Assembly: GCF_014298075.1 (NCBI RefSeq)
Contig: NZ_CP060418.1
Span: 1,426,001 to 1,490,000, forward strand
Source of the DNA: Enterobacter sp. JUb54
GTDB lineage: Bacteria; Pseudomonadota; Gammaproteobacteria; Enterobacterales; Enterobacteriaceae
Length of the DNA stretch: 64,000 nucleotides
Reading direction: 5' to 3'
The position numbers and the translations under genes were made by a program. Positions 52,125 to 59,931 of this stretch are shown here, piece after piece (position 1 is the stretch's first letter; every line of letters starts with the position of its first letter). A model generated the notes under the pieces. It did not search any database. It was not told where the DNA came from and saw only the letters and a list, made by a program, of their open reading frames with translations.

Positions 52125-52822
52125 GCAAGTTCCCCTGAGGATGAAGTAACGGTGCGCACGGCGGCGATGGCGCCCGCCGAGAGATGAACAATTCTGTCGG
52201 CCAGCAGCTCGGCTTCGCGGCGATCGTGAGTGACGTATACGGCGGTGATCCCCAACTGTCGCAAGAGACGGCTCATCTCCACGCACAGTGACTCCCGCAG
52301 TTCGCTATCGAGATTGGAGAGCGGCTCATCAAACAGCAGGACCCGGGGTTCAGCGACGATGGCGCGAGCCAGGGCCACGCGCTGTTGCTGCCCGCCGGAC
52401 AATCCGGAAGGCTTACGCTCGGCGAAACCGCTGAGGCCCACCAGCGCCAGCGCTTCAGCGACTCGCTTTTGTCGGTCATGCCGCGATACGCCGCGCATCC
52501 GTAGCGGAAAGGCGACGTTCTGCGCCGCCGTCATGTGCGGCCACAGGGCGTAATCCTGAAACACCATGCCGATGTCGCGCTGCTCCGGCGGCATTGCCCA
52601 ACCGCGTTTTGCCACCAGCCGGTCGCCGAAACGAATTTCGCCGCTGGCGGGCACGGTGAGTCCCGCAAGCAGACGCAGCAAGGTGCTTTTGCCGCAGCCC
52701 GACGGCCCTAAAAGCGCCACGATGCTGCCCGCGTCGATCTGCAGGTCGATTTGATGAAGAACGGTCTGGGGACCGAAGGCGAATGAGACGCCATCGAGTG
52801 TGATGCTGGTCAGCGCGCGCAT
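52121..52822 (-). CDS. ABC transporter ATPase, iron-type, short form
   Basis: A 233-residue ATPase with Walker A GPSGCGKST (about 32-40), Q-loop MVFQDYALWPHM, signature LSGGQQQR and Walker B LLFDEPLSNLD. FbpC/PotA-type ATPases usually run to about 350 residues with a C-terminal TOBE regulatory domain; this one ends right after the core, so that domain is missing. ATG at 52822 has a weak ribosome site (GGGCGAGA); the upstream frame to 53020 is not homologous. A 34-codon ORF overlaps its start. Confidence 0.88.
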   Translation of the reverse strand: MRALTSITLDGVSFAFGPQTVLHQIDLQIDAGSIVALLGPSGCGKSTLLRLLAGLTVPASGEIRFGDRLVAKRGWAMPPEQRDIGMVFQDYALWPHMTAAQNVAFPLRMRGVSRHDRQKRVAEALALVGLSGFAERKPSGLSGGQQQRVALARAIVAEPRVLLFDEPLSNLDSELRESLCVEMSRLLRQLGITAVYVTHDRREAELLADRIVHLSAGAIAAVRTVTSSSGELA

Positions 52823-52914
52823 TCTCGCCCTCCCCGTTGGGAAAGCGATGCTCTGCCCGCGGTTAACACCTGACGGGCCGCGCTCACCTGTGATAAAGAC
52901 AGGAGAGCTTCCAT
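52810..52914 (-). CDS. Putative 34-residue upstream ORF coupled to the ATPase gene
   Basis: ATG at 52914 has AAGAGGAT upstream. The ORF encodes MEALLSLSQVSAARQ... and stops 13 bases inside the ATPase gene. Overlap with a gene that itself has a poor ribosome site suggests translational coupling. I do not recognise the peptide; it may be fortuitous. Confidence 0.35.
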   Translation of the reverse strand: MEALLSLSQVSAARQVLTAGRASLSQRGGRECAR

Positions 52915-53036
52915 GTTGTGATCCTCTTTGGGATTTAGTGGTGCCGACTATAGGGAGCCTGTATGACGTATTGATTACGTTTTCATTGCGGATTAACGTG
53001 TTGTCTGGCATCAGACCCATTTACCAAGGAACGCTT

Positions 53037-53618
53037 ATGAGCCGTTTTCGCCACGTGGAACTCCAGTACGCCAGTCGCCTGCTCAATCATGGCCCGACCA
53101 TTCTGATCACCAGTTATGACGCCCAGACGCAACGCCGCAATGTGATGGCCGCCGCATGGTCTATGCCCGTCGAATTCGCGCCGCCCCGGCTGGCGATCGT
53201 GGTGGATAAAAGCGCCTGGACGCGGGAAATTATCGAGCGCAACGGCACCTTCGGCATCGTGGTTCCCGGGGTGGCTGCGGCCAGCTGGACCTATGCCGTG
53301 GGCAGCATCAGCGGGCGGGACGAGGATAAATTCAACGCCTACGGTATTCCGGTGGTCAACGGCCCGGTTCTGGGACTGCCGTTAATCGAAGAGAAGTGTC
53401 TGGCGTGGATGGAGTGCCGCCTGCTCCCGTCAGGCTCAGCCCAGGAGCAGTACGATACCCTGTTTGGCGAGGTAGTTTCCGCTGCCGCCGATGAGCGCGC
53501 ATTTGCTACCGGTCGCTGGCAGTTCGACGACGATAAGCTCAATACGCTGCATCATCTCGGCACCGGAAATTTTGTCGCCAGCGGCCGCCACGTGCAGGCC
53601 AATATGCCGGAAGAGTAA
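53037..53618 (+). CDS. yddH: Flavin reductase family protein YddH
   Basis: A 193-residue flavin-reductase-like (FMN-binding split-barrel) protein, strongly similar to E. coli YddH (ASRLLNHGPTILITS, MAAAWSMPVEF, EDKFNAYGIPVV, GRWQFDDDKLNTLHHLG). Likely reduces flavin with NAD(P)H; its partner is unknown. AAGGA lies seven bases before the ATG at 53037. In E. coli yddH lies between pptA and nhoA; here the ABC genes and accessory genes are inserted on both sides. Confidence 0.92.
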   Translation: MSRFRHVELQYASRLLNHGPTILITSYDAQTQRRNVMAAAWSMPVEFAPPRLAIVVDKSAWTREIIERNGTFGIVVPGVAAASWTYAVGSISGRDEDKFNAYGIPVVNGPVLGLPLIEEKCLAWMECRLLPSGSAQEQYDTLFGEVVSAAADERAFATGRWQFDDDKLNTLHHLGTGNFVASGRHVQANMPEE

Positions 53619-53644
53619 CCTTTCTTTACCGAGGCAGGTGGTTA

Positions 53645-53791
53645 AGAGCCTATCCCAGTAGGCGTAGATTGATGCAGCCAGTTTGGCCACGGACAGCGCA
53701 GAACCACCGGAGCGAACACGCAGTACGTGAGGATGGTGAGCACTGCCCAGGGCCAAAATGGCAAATAAAATAGCCTAATGGGCCAGGCTCT
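53645..53791. mobile_element. MITE-like 147-base element with terminal inverted repeats
   Basis: Ends are AGAGCCTATCCCAGTAGGC (53645-53663) and GCCTAATGGGCCAGGCTCT (53773-53791), inverted repeats with 16 of 19 matches. The interior has no gene. I saw no clear target-site duplication. Size and ends fit a miniature inverted-repeat transposable element; I cannot name the parent transposase. Confidence 0.55.
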
Positions 53792-53890
53792 GAGCCTGCC
53801 TTCTCCCCGCGACACTCTCTTTTTTAGCAGGTTGATCGTTCATTGCTTCAGGCATATAGTTAGGCACCATACTATCTGACGGAGGCCACT

Positions 53891-54400
53891 ATGGAGCTCG
53901 AACAAAAATACCTATCGCTACTGCAGGAAGCCGAACGTCATCAGCTTGCCGATGTGGACAATATCCGCCTCTGTTTTCAGACCCTGTCGTTAGCTGCCGC
54001 CATCGACCGCGATTGCGCGACGCTGCTGGCACCCTGGGGGCTATCCGAGGGGCGCTTCGTGCTGCTGTTTTTGCTTGATGCCGCGCCTGAGGGCCTCGCC
54101 CCCAACGTGCTGGCAGAAAGAGCCGGCGTCACCCGGGCGACGATCACCGGTCTGCTGAACGGTCTTGAGCGCGACCAGTTGATTGAACGTCATGCCGACC
54201 CTCTTGATGGCCGGGCGATGCGTATTGCATTAACCCCCGAAGGCAAGCAGCTGATCGGCAAGGTTTTTGCCCAACACAGCCGCTGGATTGCCGGTTTGTT
54301 CAGCCATCTCTCGGCGCCGGAGCGCAGCCAACTGGCTGGCCTGCTGGCGAAAGTCGCCGCCGGAACGCTGGCGGGAAAAGCCGCATCTGATTCGTGTTAA
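53891..54400 (+). CDS. MarR family regulator
   Basis: A 169-residue MarR-type regulator with a winged helix at residues about 70-120 (APNVLAERAGVTRATITGLLNGLERDQLIERHADPLDGRA). It lies 25 bases ahead of a DUF6616-like gene and probably shares its message. The target is unknown. Confidence 0.85.
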   Translation: MELEQKYLSLLQEAERHQLADVDNIRLCFQTLSLAAAIDRDCATLLAPWGLSEGRFVLLFLLDAAPEGLAPNVLAERAGVTRATITGLLNGLERDQLIERHADPLDGRAMRIALTPEGKQLIGKVFAQHSRWIAGLFSHLSAPERSQLAGLLAKVAAGTLAGKAASDSC

Positions 54401-54425
54401 AACACAACGTAAAGGAGCAGCAAAC

Positions 54426-54761
54426 ATGTCTCATTATTTGGTTGAACTCTACACTCCCAACGCCGCCTGGCACGCGCTGTCAGAGGCGCAACGTAGCGCG
54501 TTTATTCAGGGCATTCAGTCCGGGATGAGCGGTCTTGCACAATGGGGGGTTGAACTGCTGACGCTGGCGGAAACCGATACGGCCATCGACAACGCGGCTC
54601 CGCACCGCTTTTTGGGGATCTGGCGTTTTCCTGACGCCCAGGCCCGCGATGCCCTGCTGGCCGGTATCGCTGCCAGCGGCTGGTATGGCTATTTTGATCA
54701 CATCAATGCCGCCGCGGTAACCGGTAATATGCAGCAGCACCTGCAGGCGCTGGCGGGATAA
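54426..54761 (+). CDS. DUF6616-like small protein
   Basis: A 111-residue soluble protein (MSHYLVELYTPNAAWHALSE, GLAQWGVELLTLAETD, FLGIWRFPDAQARDALLAGI). The pattern is that of a ferredoxin-like alpha-beta barrel as in YCII or muconolactone-isomerase-like proteins. Function unknown. AAAGGAG precedes the ATG. Confidence 0.65.
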   Translation: MSHYLVELYTPNAAWHALSEAQRSAFIQGIQSGMSGLAQWGVELLTLAETDTAIDNAAPHRFLGIWRFPDAQARDALLAGIAASGWYGYFDHINAAAVTGNMQQHLQALAG

Positions 54762-54777
54762 TATCCTGCGGCCAACT

Positions 54778-54857
54778 CCCCGGTGGCGCTGCGCTGACCG
54801 GGCTACACACCGCACAATACTGTAGCCCGGATTAGGCGCATCGCGCCGCCATCCGGG
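54778..54857. repeat. BIME (REP pair)
   Basis: CCCGGTGGCGCTGCGCTGAC... then, after ACACACCGCACAATACT, GTAGCCCGGATTAGGCGCA...GCCATCCGGG. Almost identical to the unit at 55458-55537. Confidence 0.9.
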
Positions 54858-54890
54858 AATCATCCATATCATCTCAGAAAGGAACTCACG

Positions 54891-55409
54891 ATGAGCATAC
54901 CGCAAACCCAGATTCAGCTTCTGCAAGCTATTGACAAAAACTTCACCACATTAGCAAATTACCTTGCGCATATCCCCAAGGAAAAAGCAGCTGAAAAAAA
55001 CTTACCTGGTCATGCGCAAGGCACAGTCATGAGCGTACGCGATCTGGTCTGTTATTTGTTGGGATGGAACGAACTGGTGCTTAAATGGATTACTCTCGAC
55101 AAAGCACAAACGCCTGTAGACCTTCCTGAAACCGGTTTTTAATGGAATCAGCTTGGGCAGTTGGCACAGAAGTTTTATGGCGATTATCCTTCGCGGGACT
55201 TCACTTCTTTACTGGCTGACCTACATGAGGTTAAGCAGAAGATAATGGTCCAAATCGCGACCAGTGACGACGAGGCACTGTACGGTCGCCCGTGGTACGG
55301 CAAATGGACGCTTGGGCGGATGATTTCACTAAACACCTCGTCACCCTACGCCAACGCTTGTGTCCGATTGCGTAGATGGGCAAAAGAGCAGAATATTCCC
55401 TTGAAATAA
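54891..55409 (+). pseudogene. ClbS/DfsB family protein, broken by an in-frame TAA
   Basis: The frame reads MSIPQTQIQLLQAIDKNFTT to LPETGF, then TAA at 55140-55142, then WNQLGQLAQKFYGDY to the end at 55409 in the same frame. DfsB-family proteins (DUF1706, four-helix bundle, DinB-like) read LPETGFKWN at this point, so a Lys codon AAA has become TAA. Restored length is about 172 residues, the family norm. The family includes ClbS, which protects against colibactin. Likely a recent nonsense mutation; a sequencing error is possible. GC content is lower than its neighbours. Confidence 0.82.
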
Positions 55410-55457
55410 TCTCCCCAGCGACGCGGCAACTTTTGCGAGGGATATATTGGGGTATTT

Positions 55458-55537
55458 CCCGGTGGCGCTGCGCTGACCGGGCTACACACCGCACAATACT
55501 GTAGCCCGGATAAGGCGCCCTGCGCCGCCATCCGGGG
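55458..55537. repeat. BIME (REP pair)
   Basis: Near-exact copy of 54778-54857, in direct orientation on the other side of the dfsB pseudogene. 55538-55717 beyond it is AT-rich and shows no gene. Confidence 0.9.
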
Positions 55538-55717
55538 TATCTTAACGCTGCACCCGGCGTCGGTCTTCGCTGGGCTTAAGACAGGACGACTGGCTATCCA
55601 GTGGAATAATAATGAAGACAGATAGCAGTTATAAATGCAGGTTTTTAACTATCCTTTTTATCTCAATTTTTGTAAAAACAGCCAAAATAAAACAATCCTG
55701 CCTTTGAGCATCTTATT

Positions 55718-56014
55718 TTAAATGCTTTTTAATTTATCAATAATAACTGGATTGCCTTGAAGCAGTAAAAGCAACTTCCTTGAGGGGCCGGTTGGCTGAC
55801 GTCGTTTGGTTTCCCAGCTTTTTACCAGCTCATAGCTGACGCCAACGGCAACCGCGAAATCCTGCTGTTTCAAACCAGTTGCTTCCCGTATCGCTCTCAC
55901 GTCAATCTCGCTAAAGGTATGAATATGCTCTACCTTTGGCGTTTGCTCGCCTTTTTCAATCCTGACCATCTCTTCTGCACTGGCCAGCAGATCGGCAAAC
56001 AATTCATCTTTCAT
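55718..56014 (-). CDS. NadS-like antitoxin / HTH regulator (orphan)
   Basis: A 98-residue protein with an Xre-type helix-turn-helix (residues about 37-87: IDVRAIREATGLKQQDFAVAVGVSYELVKSWETKRRQPTG spans it), typical of HigA/NadS antitoxins whose toxin gene lies upstream. Here only the tail of that toxin remains. GAGGTG lies before the ATG at 56014. It may still regulate itself, or be decaying. Confidence 0.8.
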   Translation of the reverse strand: MKDELFADLLASAEEMVRIEKGEQTPKVEHIHTFSEIDVRAIREATGLKQQDFAVAVGVSYELVKSWETKRRQPTGPSRKLLLLLQGNPVIIDKLKSI

Positions 56015-56077
56015 AAACACCTCAGTTGGCTCTCTGTCGCTACAAATGTTTGCTCAGCCTGACTTACTGTTTATATA

Positions 56078-56193
56078 TTAGTTTAATAAACCAGCAACCT
56101 GTCTTAACATCCTTTTTTGTTCCTGGCTTAATTCATCCCTTTCGTTTTTCGAATAGATCAATGCCAGATAAATGCGCCCTTTTGTCGTTACAT
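56078..56193 (-). pseudogene. 3' remnant of a RelE/HigB-type toxin gene
   Basis: The minus strand reads VTTKGRIYLALIYSK, then NERDELSQEQKRML, then RQVAGLLN and a TAA at 56078-56080. This matches the C-terminal end of RelE/ParE-family toxins found upstream of NadS antitoxins. No start or N-terminal half exists: a BIME begins where the homology stops. The 63-base gap to nadS fits the usual operon. Confidence 0.65.
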
Positions 56194-56311
56194 TCCGCAC
56201 AATACTGTGGCCCGGGCCGCCATCCGGGATTCCCGGTGGCGCTACGCTGACCGGGCTACAAACTGCACCATTCCGTAGCCCGGATTAGGCGCATCGCGCC
56301 GCCATCCGGGG
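56193..56311. repeat. Compound BIME
   Basis: Three REP arms: GTGGCCCGGGCCGCCATCCGGG, then CCCGGTGGCGCTACGCTGAC, then GTAGCCCGGATTAGGCGCA with GCCATCCGGGG. It abuts the truncated toxin end and the pptA 3' end. Confidence 0.88.
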
Positions 56312-56322
56312 TCACTCGATGA

Positions 56323-56550
56323 TTACATGCTGTAGCCGGGCTTTTTAATCAGCTGCTCCATCTGCGGGGCGATTTCGCTGTCCCAGACCTGCTGCCAGTC
56401 GCCGGGTTCAACCTGGTTCAGGGCAACGCTCACCGCGCTGTCCTTGCTGCTGAGGTGGCGAATCAGCACCTCGGTGATGTCGTTCGCCAGCGCGGTTTTT
56501 TGTTCATCGGCCAGTTCACGGGGAAAACATTTAATATCAACATGTGGCAT
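56323..56550 (-). CDS. pptA: Tautomerase PptA
   Basis: A 75-residue 4-oxalocrotonate-tautomerase-like protein, close to E. coli PptA ([30 protein letters not shown]). Pro1 after Met removal is the catalytic base. It shows phenylpyruvate-tautomerase-like activity in E. coli. It lacks the last two residues of E. coli PptA. Confidence 0.93.
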   Translation of the reverse strand: MPHVDIKCFPRELADEQKTALANDITEVLIRHLSSKDSAVSVALNQVEPGDWQQVWDSEIAPQMEQLIKKPGYSM

Positions 56551-56617
56551 AGCAGGCTCCTTAGTGTCAGTGCGATAAATTAGCATAGCCCCGAGGTATC
56601 GGTTCGCTATTTGTGCC

Positions 56618-57235
56618 TTAAATCAACCCGTTGTCACGTAGCACCGGCTGAAGCTCAGGCCGTTGATAGACCGTTTCCGCCACCGCAGCCAACTTCGGCG
56701 TATGCCCGTCAAACCACGCCTGCCGCGGCCCCCATGAATACATCGCCGCGATATAGCAATCCAGCAGGGTTATCTCCGCCCCCAGCGCGTACGGCGCGGC
56801 GGCCAGCTGCTGCTCCAGCCACAGATAGAGTGATTGTCGATACTGAATACAGTTTTCCCGCAGCTGCTCGGGCGCATCGGCGGCCCAGCGCTGCGGATAG
56901 TCCGCATAGGTAAACGTGGGATAGACGTTGGCCACCAGCCAGATCAGCAGGCGCTGAAACTGCTGACGCTGGGGCGTACCCGGGTCGGGCGCCAGATCCG
57001 GACGCTGGTCGAGGATCATCAGGGCGATCGCTGCGGACTCAGTCATCACGCGACCGTCATCCAGCGTCAGGGTCGGCACCTGACACAGCGGGTTTAGCTG
57101 TTTGAGGCGATCGCGCTGCGGGCCAGGTTGGTCAAAGCCCCCGACGTTAACAAAGTGGTAAGGCATCCCGGCCAGCGTCAGCATCAGCTCGCTAATCGCC
57201 GAGCCCCAGCCGAGTGCGCCATAAACGGTGATCAT
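56618..57235 (-). CDS. yncG: Glutathione S-transferase family protein YncG
   Basis: A 205-residue GST-like protein. The thioredoxin-like N-terminal domain covers residues about 1-80 ([29 protein letters not shown]) and the helical domain follows. It resembles E. coli YncG along its length ([21 protein letters not shown]). The substrate is unknown. Confidence 0.88.
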   Translation of the reverse strand: MITVYGALGWGSAISELMLTLAGMPYHFVNVGGFDQPGPQRDRLKQLNPLCQVPTLTLDDGRVMTESAAIALMILDQRPDLAPDPGTPQRQQFQRLLIWLVANVYPTFTYADYPQRWAADAPEQLRENCIQYRQSLYLWLEQQLAAAPYALGAEITLLDCYIAAMYSWGPRQAWFDGHTPKLAAVAETVYQRPELQPVLRDNGLI

Positions 57236-57293
57236 ATTCGGCCTCCACGTTAAACGCTAAGTGTAGGCAGAAACCGGCGGTTCTGGCGTCATT

Positions 57294-57321
57294 CCCCGGT
57301 GGCGCTGCGCTGATCCGTCTA
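57294..57321. repeat. Single REP overlapping a stop codon
   Basis: CCCCGGTGGCGCTGCGCTGA continues into the TAG of the LacI-type gene. A solitary half-BIME. Confidence 0.75.
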
Positions 57322-58323
57322 CGCCGACTCGCGCGCCACCAGCTGAAAACCGATATCAATAATCACCTCGCCTTCCTCGCGTCCTTCGATGCGGTCAGCA
57401 AGCAGCGTCGCCGCCTGTTCGCCAATGGCGTGGCGGTCGACGCTGACGGTGGTGATTGCCGGGCGATTGCTGGCGGCAAAATCCAGATCGCCAAAGCCAA
57501 TCACCGCCAGGTCTTGCGGCACGCGCAGGCCACGGCTTTCGGCTTCCATGATCGCCCCCTGCGCCAGCGTGTCCGAACTGCAGACGATGACATCAAACGA
57601 GGCGGAATCCAGCAGCTGCGCCAGGCCCTGACGTCCCAACGCCAGTGACGCCGGCAGCGGCACTTCAATCTGCGGTGCGGCGGATATGCCGTTTTTGCTG
57701 AGCGCGGCGCGCAGCCCCTGCTTACGCAGCGCCGCGCGCGCGTCTGCGGCCCATAGCAGTCCCGGGCGACAGTAGCCTTTGTGCAGTAGAAACTCGCCGA
57801 TGGTTTCGCCGACCTTCTCATGCGAAAAGCCCACCAGCATATCCAGCGGCGTGGGGGTCAGATCCCAGATTTCCACCACCGGAATGGCGGCATTAAGAAT
57901 GGTTTTTTTCAGCGCCGCAGCGTGCTGAATACCGGTCAACACCACACCATCCGGGCGGCGTGAGAGTAAGGTCGCCACCAGTTCGGCTTCGGTCTGGCGA
58001 CTGTAGCCAGCCACGCACAGCAGCATATGATAGCCGCGCGCCGCCAGGGTATCGCTGAGCGCCTGGATGGTATCGACAAACATATTGTTGTTGATCTGCG
58101 GCACCACCACCGCGATCAGTTTGCTTCGCCGCGACGCCAGTCCACCCGCCAGCGCATTGGGGATATAGCCGGTAGCCTGCACCGCCTGCATCACTTTCTC
58201 CACCGTTTTCGGGCGCACCAGCTGCGGGGTATTTAGCGCCCGGCTGACCGTCATCGATGACAACCCGGCGCTACGAGCGACATCATCCAGCGTCGGCGCC
58301 CGCGACGGTTTTCTGCTTTTCAC
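57319..58323 (-). CDS. LacI family repressor of the galactarate/talarate genes
   Basis: A 334-residue LacI/GntR-type repressor: helix-turn-helix at residues about 11-36 (TLDDVARSAGLSSMTVSRALN), hinge and periplasmic-binding-like sugar domain after residue 65. It is divergent from a sugar-acid dehydratase gene and its transporter, so these are its probable targets. Effector unknown. Confidence 0.88.
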   Translation of the reverse strand: MKSRKPSRAPTLDDVARSAGLSSMTVSRALNTPQLVRPKTVEKVMQAVQATGYIPNALAGGLASRRSKLIAVVVPQINNNMFVDTIQALSDTLAARGYHMLLCVAGYSRQTEAELVATLLSRRPDGVVLTGIQHAAALKKTILNAAIPVVEIWDLTPTPLDMLVGFSHEKVGETIGEFLLHKGYCRPGLLWAADARAALRKQGLRAALSKNGISAAPQIEVPLPASLALGRQGLAQLLDSASFDVIVCSSDTLAQGAIMEAESRGLRVPQDLAVIGFGDLDFAASNRPAITTVSVDRHAIGEQAATLLADRIEGREEGEVIIDIGFQLVARESA

Positions 58324-58527
58324 GACGAAGCCCCTGTGTTGAGTCGTTTTCCTGTGGGCATTATTGATGATGCCCCTCGCAATTGCCAGCCTCTGCCGCT
58401 CTCAGCCCGATACTATCAGCGTTGCCGCCCATTAAATGTTATCGCTATCATTGATTATTGTGGCTTTTCACAAACCTGCTTGGATCGTGATGTCACTTGC
58501 ATAATTTCACCCTAAATTATCGTCAGT

Positions 58528-58543
58528 TGTGATCGTTTGTACA
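58528..58543 (+). promoter_or_regulatory. Weak CRP-like site
   Basis: TGTGA-TCGTTT-GTACA: left arm perfect, right arm two mismatches, about 50 bases upstream of the operator. Confidence 0.3.
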
Positions 58544-58586
58544 AATTAAAGTCAATGCGATGGCGCAAGTCAGCGTTCAGGATTAG

Positions 58587-58606
58587 AAATGTTAGCGCAA
58601 ACATTT
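58587..58606 (+). promoter_or_regulatory. Putative LacI/GntR-type operator
   Basis: AAATGTTAGCGCAAACATTT: seven-base arms around AGCGCA, close to the GntR-type consensus ATGTTA-N-TAACAT. It lies 22 bases before the dehydratase ATG. Confidence 0.6.
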
Positions 58607-58628
58607 TATAACCTGAAAGGAACCTACC

Positions 58629-59825
58629 ATGACCTTTAGCGCAAATTCCGAGTCCGTGAGCTACGCCAAAACCCTCGGGGCCAAAACCGCGGCTGAAACC
58701 GGCGACCGCATTGCTCACGTCAAACTGTCACTGGCCTTTTTACCGCTGGCGACGCCGGTCAGCGATGCCAAAGTGCTCACCGGTCGGCAAAAACCGCTGA
58801 CCGAAGTGGCGATTATCGTTGCCGAAATCCGCTCCCGTGATGGTTATGAAGGCGTCGGCTTTAGCTACTCGAAACGGGCCGGAGGCCAGGGGATCTACGC
58901 CCACGCCAAAGAGATTGCCGATAACCTGCTCGGCGAAGATCCGAATGATATCGATAAGATCTACACCAAGCTGCTGTGGGCCGGGGCTTCCGTGGGCCGC
59001 AGCGGCATGGCGGTGCAGGCTATCTCCCCTATCGATATCGCGCTGTGGGATATGAAAGCCAAACGCGCCGGGCTGCCGTTAGCCAAACTCCTCGGCGCCC
59101 ACCGCGATTCCGTGCAGTGCTACAACACCTCGGGCGGATTCCTGCATACCCCGCTGGATCAGGTGCTGAAGAACGTGGCTATCTCGCGGGAAAACGGCAT
59201 CGGCGGGATCAAACTCAAAGTCGGCCAGCCCAACACCGCCGAAGACATTCGTCGTCTGACGGCGGTGCGGGAAGTGCTGGGGGATGATTTCCCGCTGATG
59301 GTCGACGCCAATCAGCAGTGGGATCGTGAAACCGCCATCCGCATGGGGCGCAAAATGGAAGGGTTCAATCTGGTGTGGATTGAGGAGCCGCTGGACGCCT
59401 ACGATGTCGAAGGCCACGCCCAGCTTGCCGCGGCGCTGGACACCCCTATCGCCACCGGTGAAATGCTGACCAGCTTCCGTGAACATGAACAGCTGATCCT
59501 CGGCAACGCCAGCGACGTGGTTCAGCCCGACGCTCCGCGGGTGGGCGGCATCTCGCCGTTCCTCAAAATTATGGATCTCGCCGCGAAGCATGGCCGCAAG
59601 CTGGCACCGCATTTTGCCATGGAGGTCCACCTGCATCTCGCCGCCGCCTACCCGCTGGAGCCGTGGCTGGAACATTTCGAATGGCTTAACCCGCTGTTTA
59701 ACGAACAGCTGGAGCTGCGCGACGGGCGGATGTGGGTATCTGAACGCCACGGCCTGGGCTTCACCCTCAGCGAACAGGCCCGCCGCTGGACCCAGCACAG
59801 CTGCGAGTTTGGTCAGCGCCCTTAA
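58629..59825 (+). CDS. L-talarate/galactarate dehydratase
   Basis: A 398-residue enolase-superfamily enzyme of the mandelate racemase group, nearly the same as Salmonella talarate/galactarate dehydratase (TPVSDAKVLTGRQKPLTEVA; HFEWLNPLFNEQLELRDGRM). Catalytic Lys197 (KLKVG) and His328 (PHFAME) and metal ligands Asp226, Glu252 and Glu278 are all present. It dehydrates hexarates to 5-keto-4-deoxyglucarate. AAGGAAC precedes the ATG. Confidence 0.93.
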   Translation: MTFSANSESVSYAKTLGAKTAAETGDRIAHVKLSLAFLPLATPVSDAKVLTGRQKPLTEVAIIVAEIRSRDGYEGVGFSYSKRAGGQGIYAHAKEIADNLLGEDPNDIDKIYTKLLWAGASVGRSGMAVQAISPIDIALWDMKAKRAGLPLAKLLGAHRDSVQCYNTSGGFLHTPLDQVLKNVAISRENGIGGIKLKVGQPNTAEDIRRLTAVREVLGDDFPLMVDANQQWDRETAIRMGRKMEGFNLVWIEEPLDAYDVEGHAQLAAALDTPIATGEMLTSFREHEQLILGNASDVVQPDAPRVGGISPFLKIMDLAAKHGRKLAPHFAMEVHLHLAAAYPLEPWLEHFEWLNPLFNEQLELRDGRMWVSERHGLGFTLSEQARRWTQHSCEFGQRP

Positions 59826-59832
59826 TCAATTT

Positions 59833-59869
59833 CCCCGGATTGCGGCGCAAGCGCCGTATCCGGGCTACC
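59833..59869. repeat. REP hairpin between dehydratase and transporter
   Basis: CCCCGGATTGCGGCGC-aag-CGCCGTATCCGGGCTAC. It may stabilise the upstream message. Confidence 0.75.
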
Positions 59870-59931
59870 GGCCGATTCACGGCTGAAATCCGCTGTACCT
59901 ACAATGCAACCCTGTAAAGGAGTTGAATAAC

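Larger units (their letters stand above)
58324..58628. other. 305-base divergent promoter region, AT-rich
   Basis: It separates the LacI-type gene from the dehydratase gene. It contains the putative operator and CRP-like site listed separately; no small ORF was found. Confidence 0.5.

Noticed and set aside
53436-53756. A 106-codon minus-strand ORF across yddH and the MITE-like element
   Set aside because: It crosses the yddH 3' end antisense and has no ribosome site or family features.
55231-55494. Minus-strand ORF across the dfsB 3' end and BIME
   Set aside because: Its start region is translated REP sequence; the same residues recur in another REP-derived ORF at 54480-54926.
58450-58470. 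CRP site TGTG-GCTTTT-CACA upstream of the dehydratase gene
   Set aside because: The arms are two bases too close for the TGTGA-N6-TCACA consensus.
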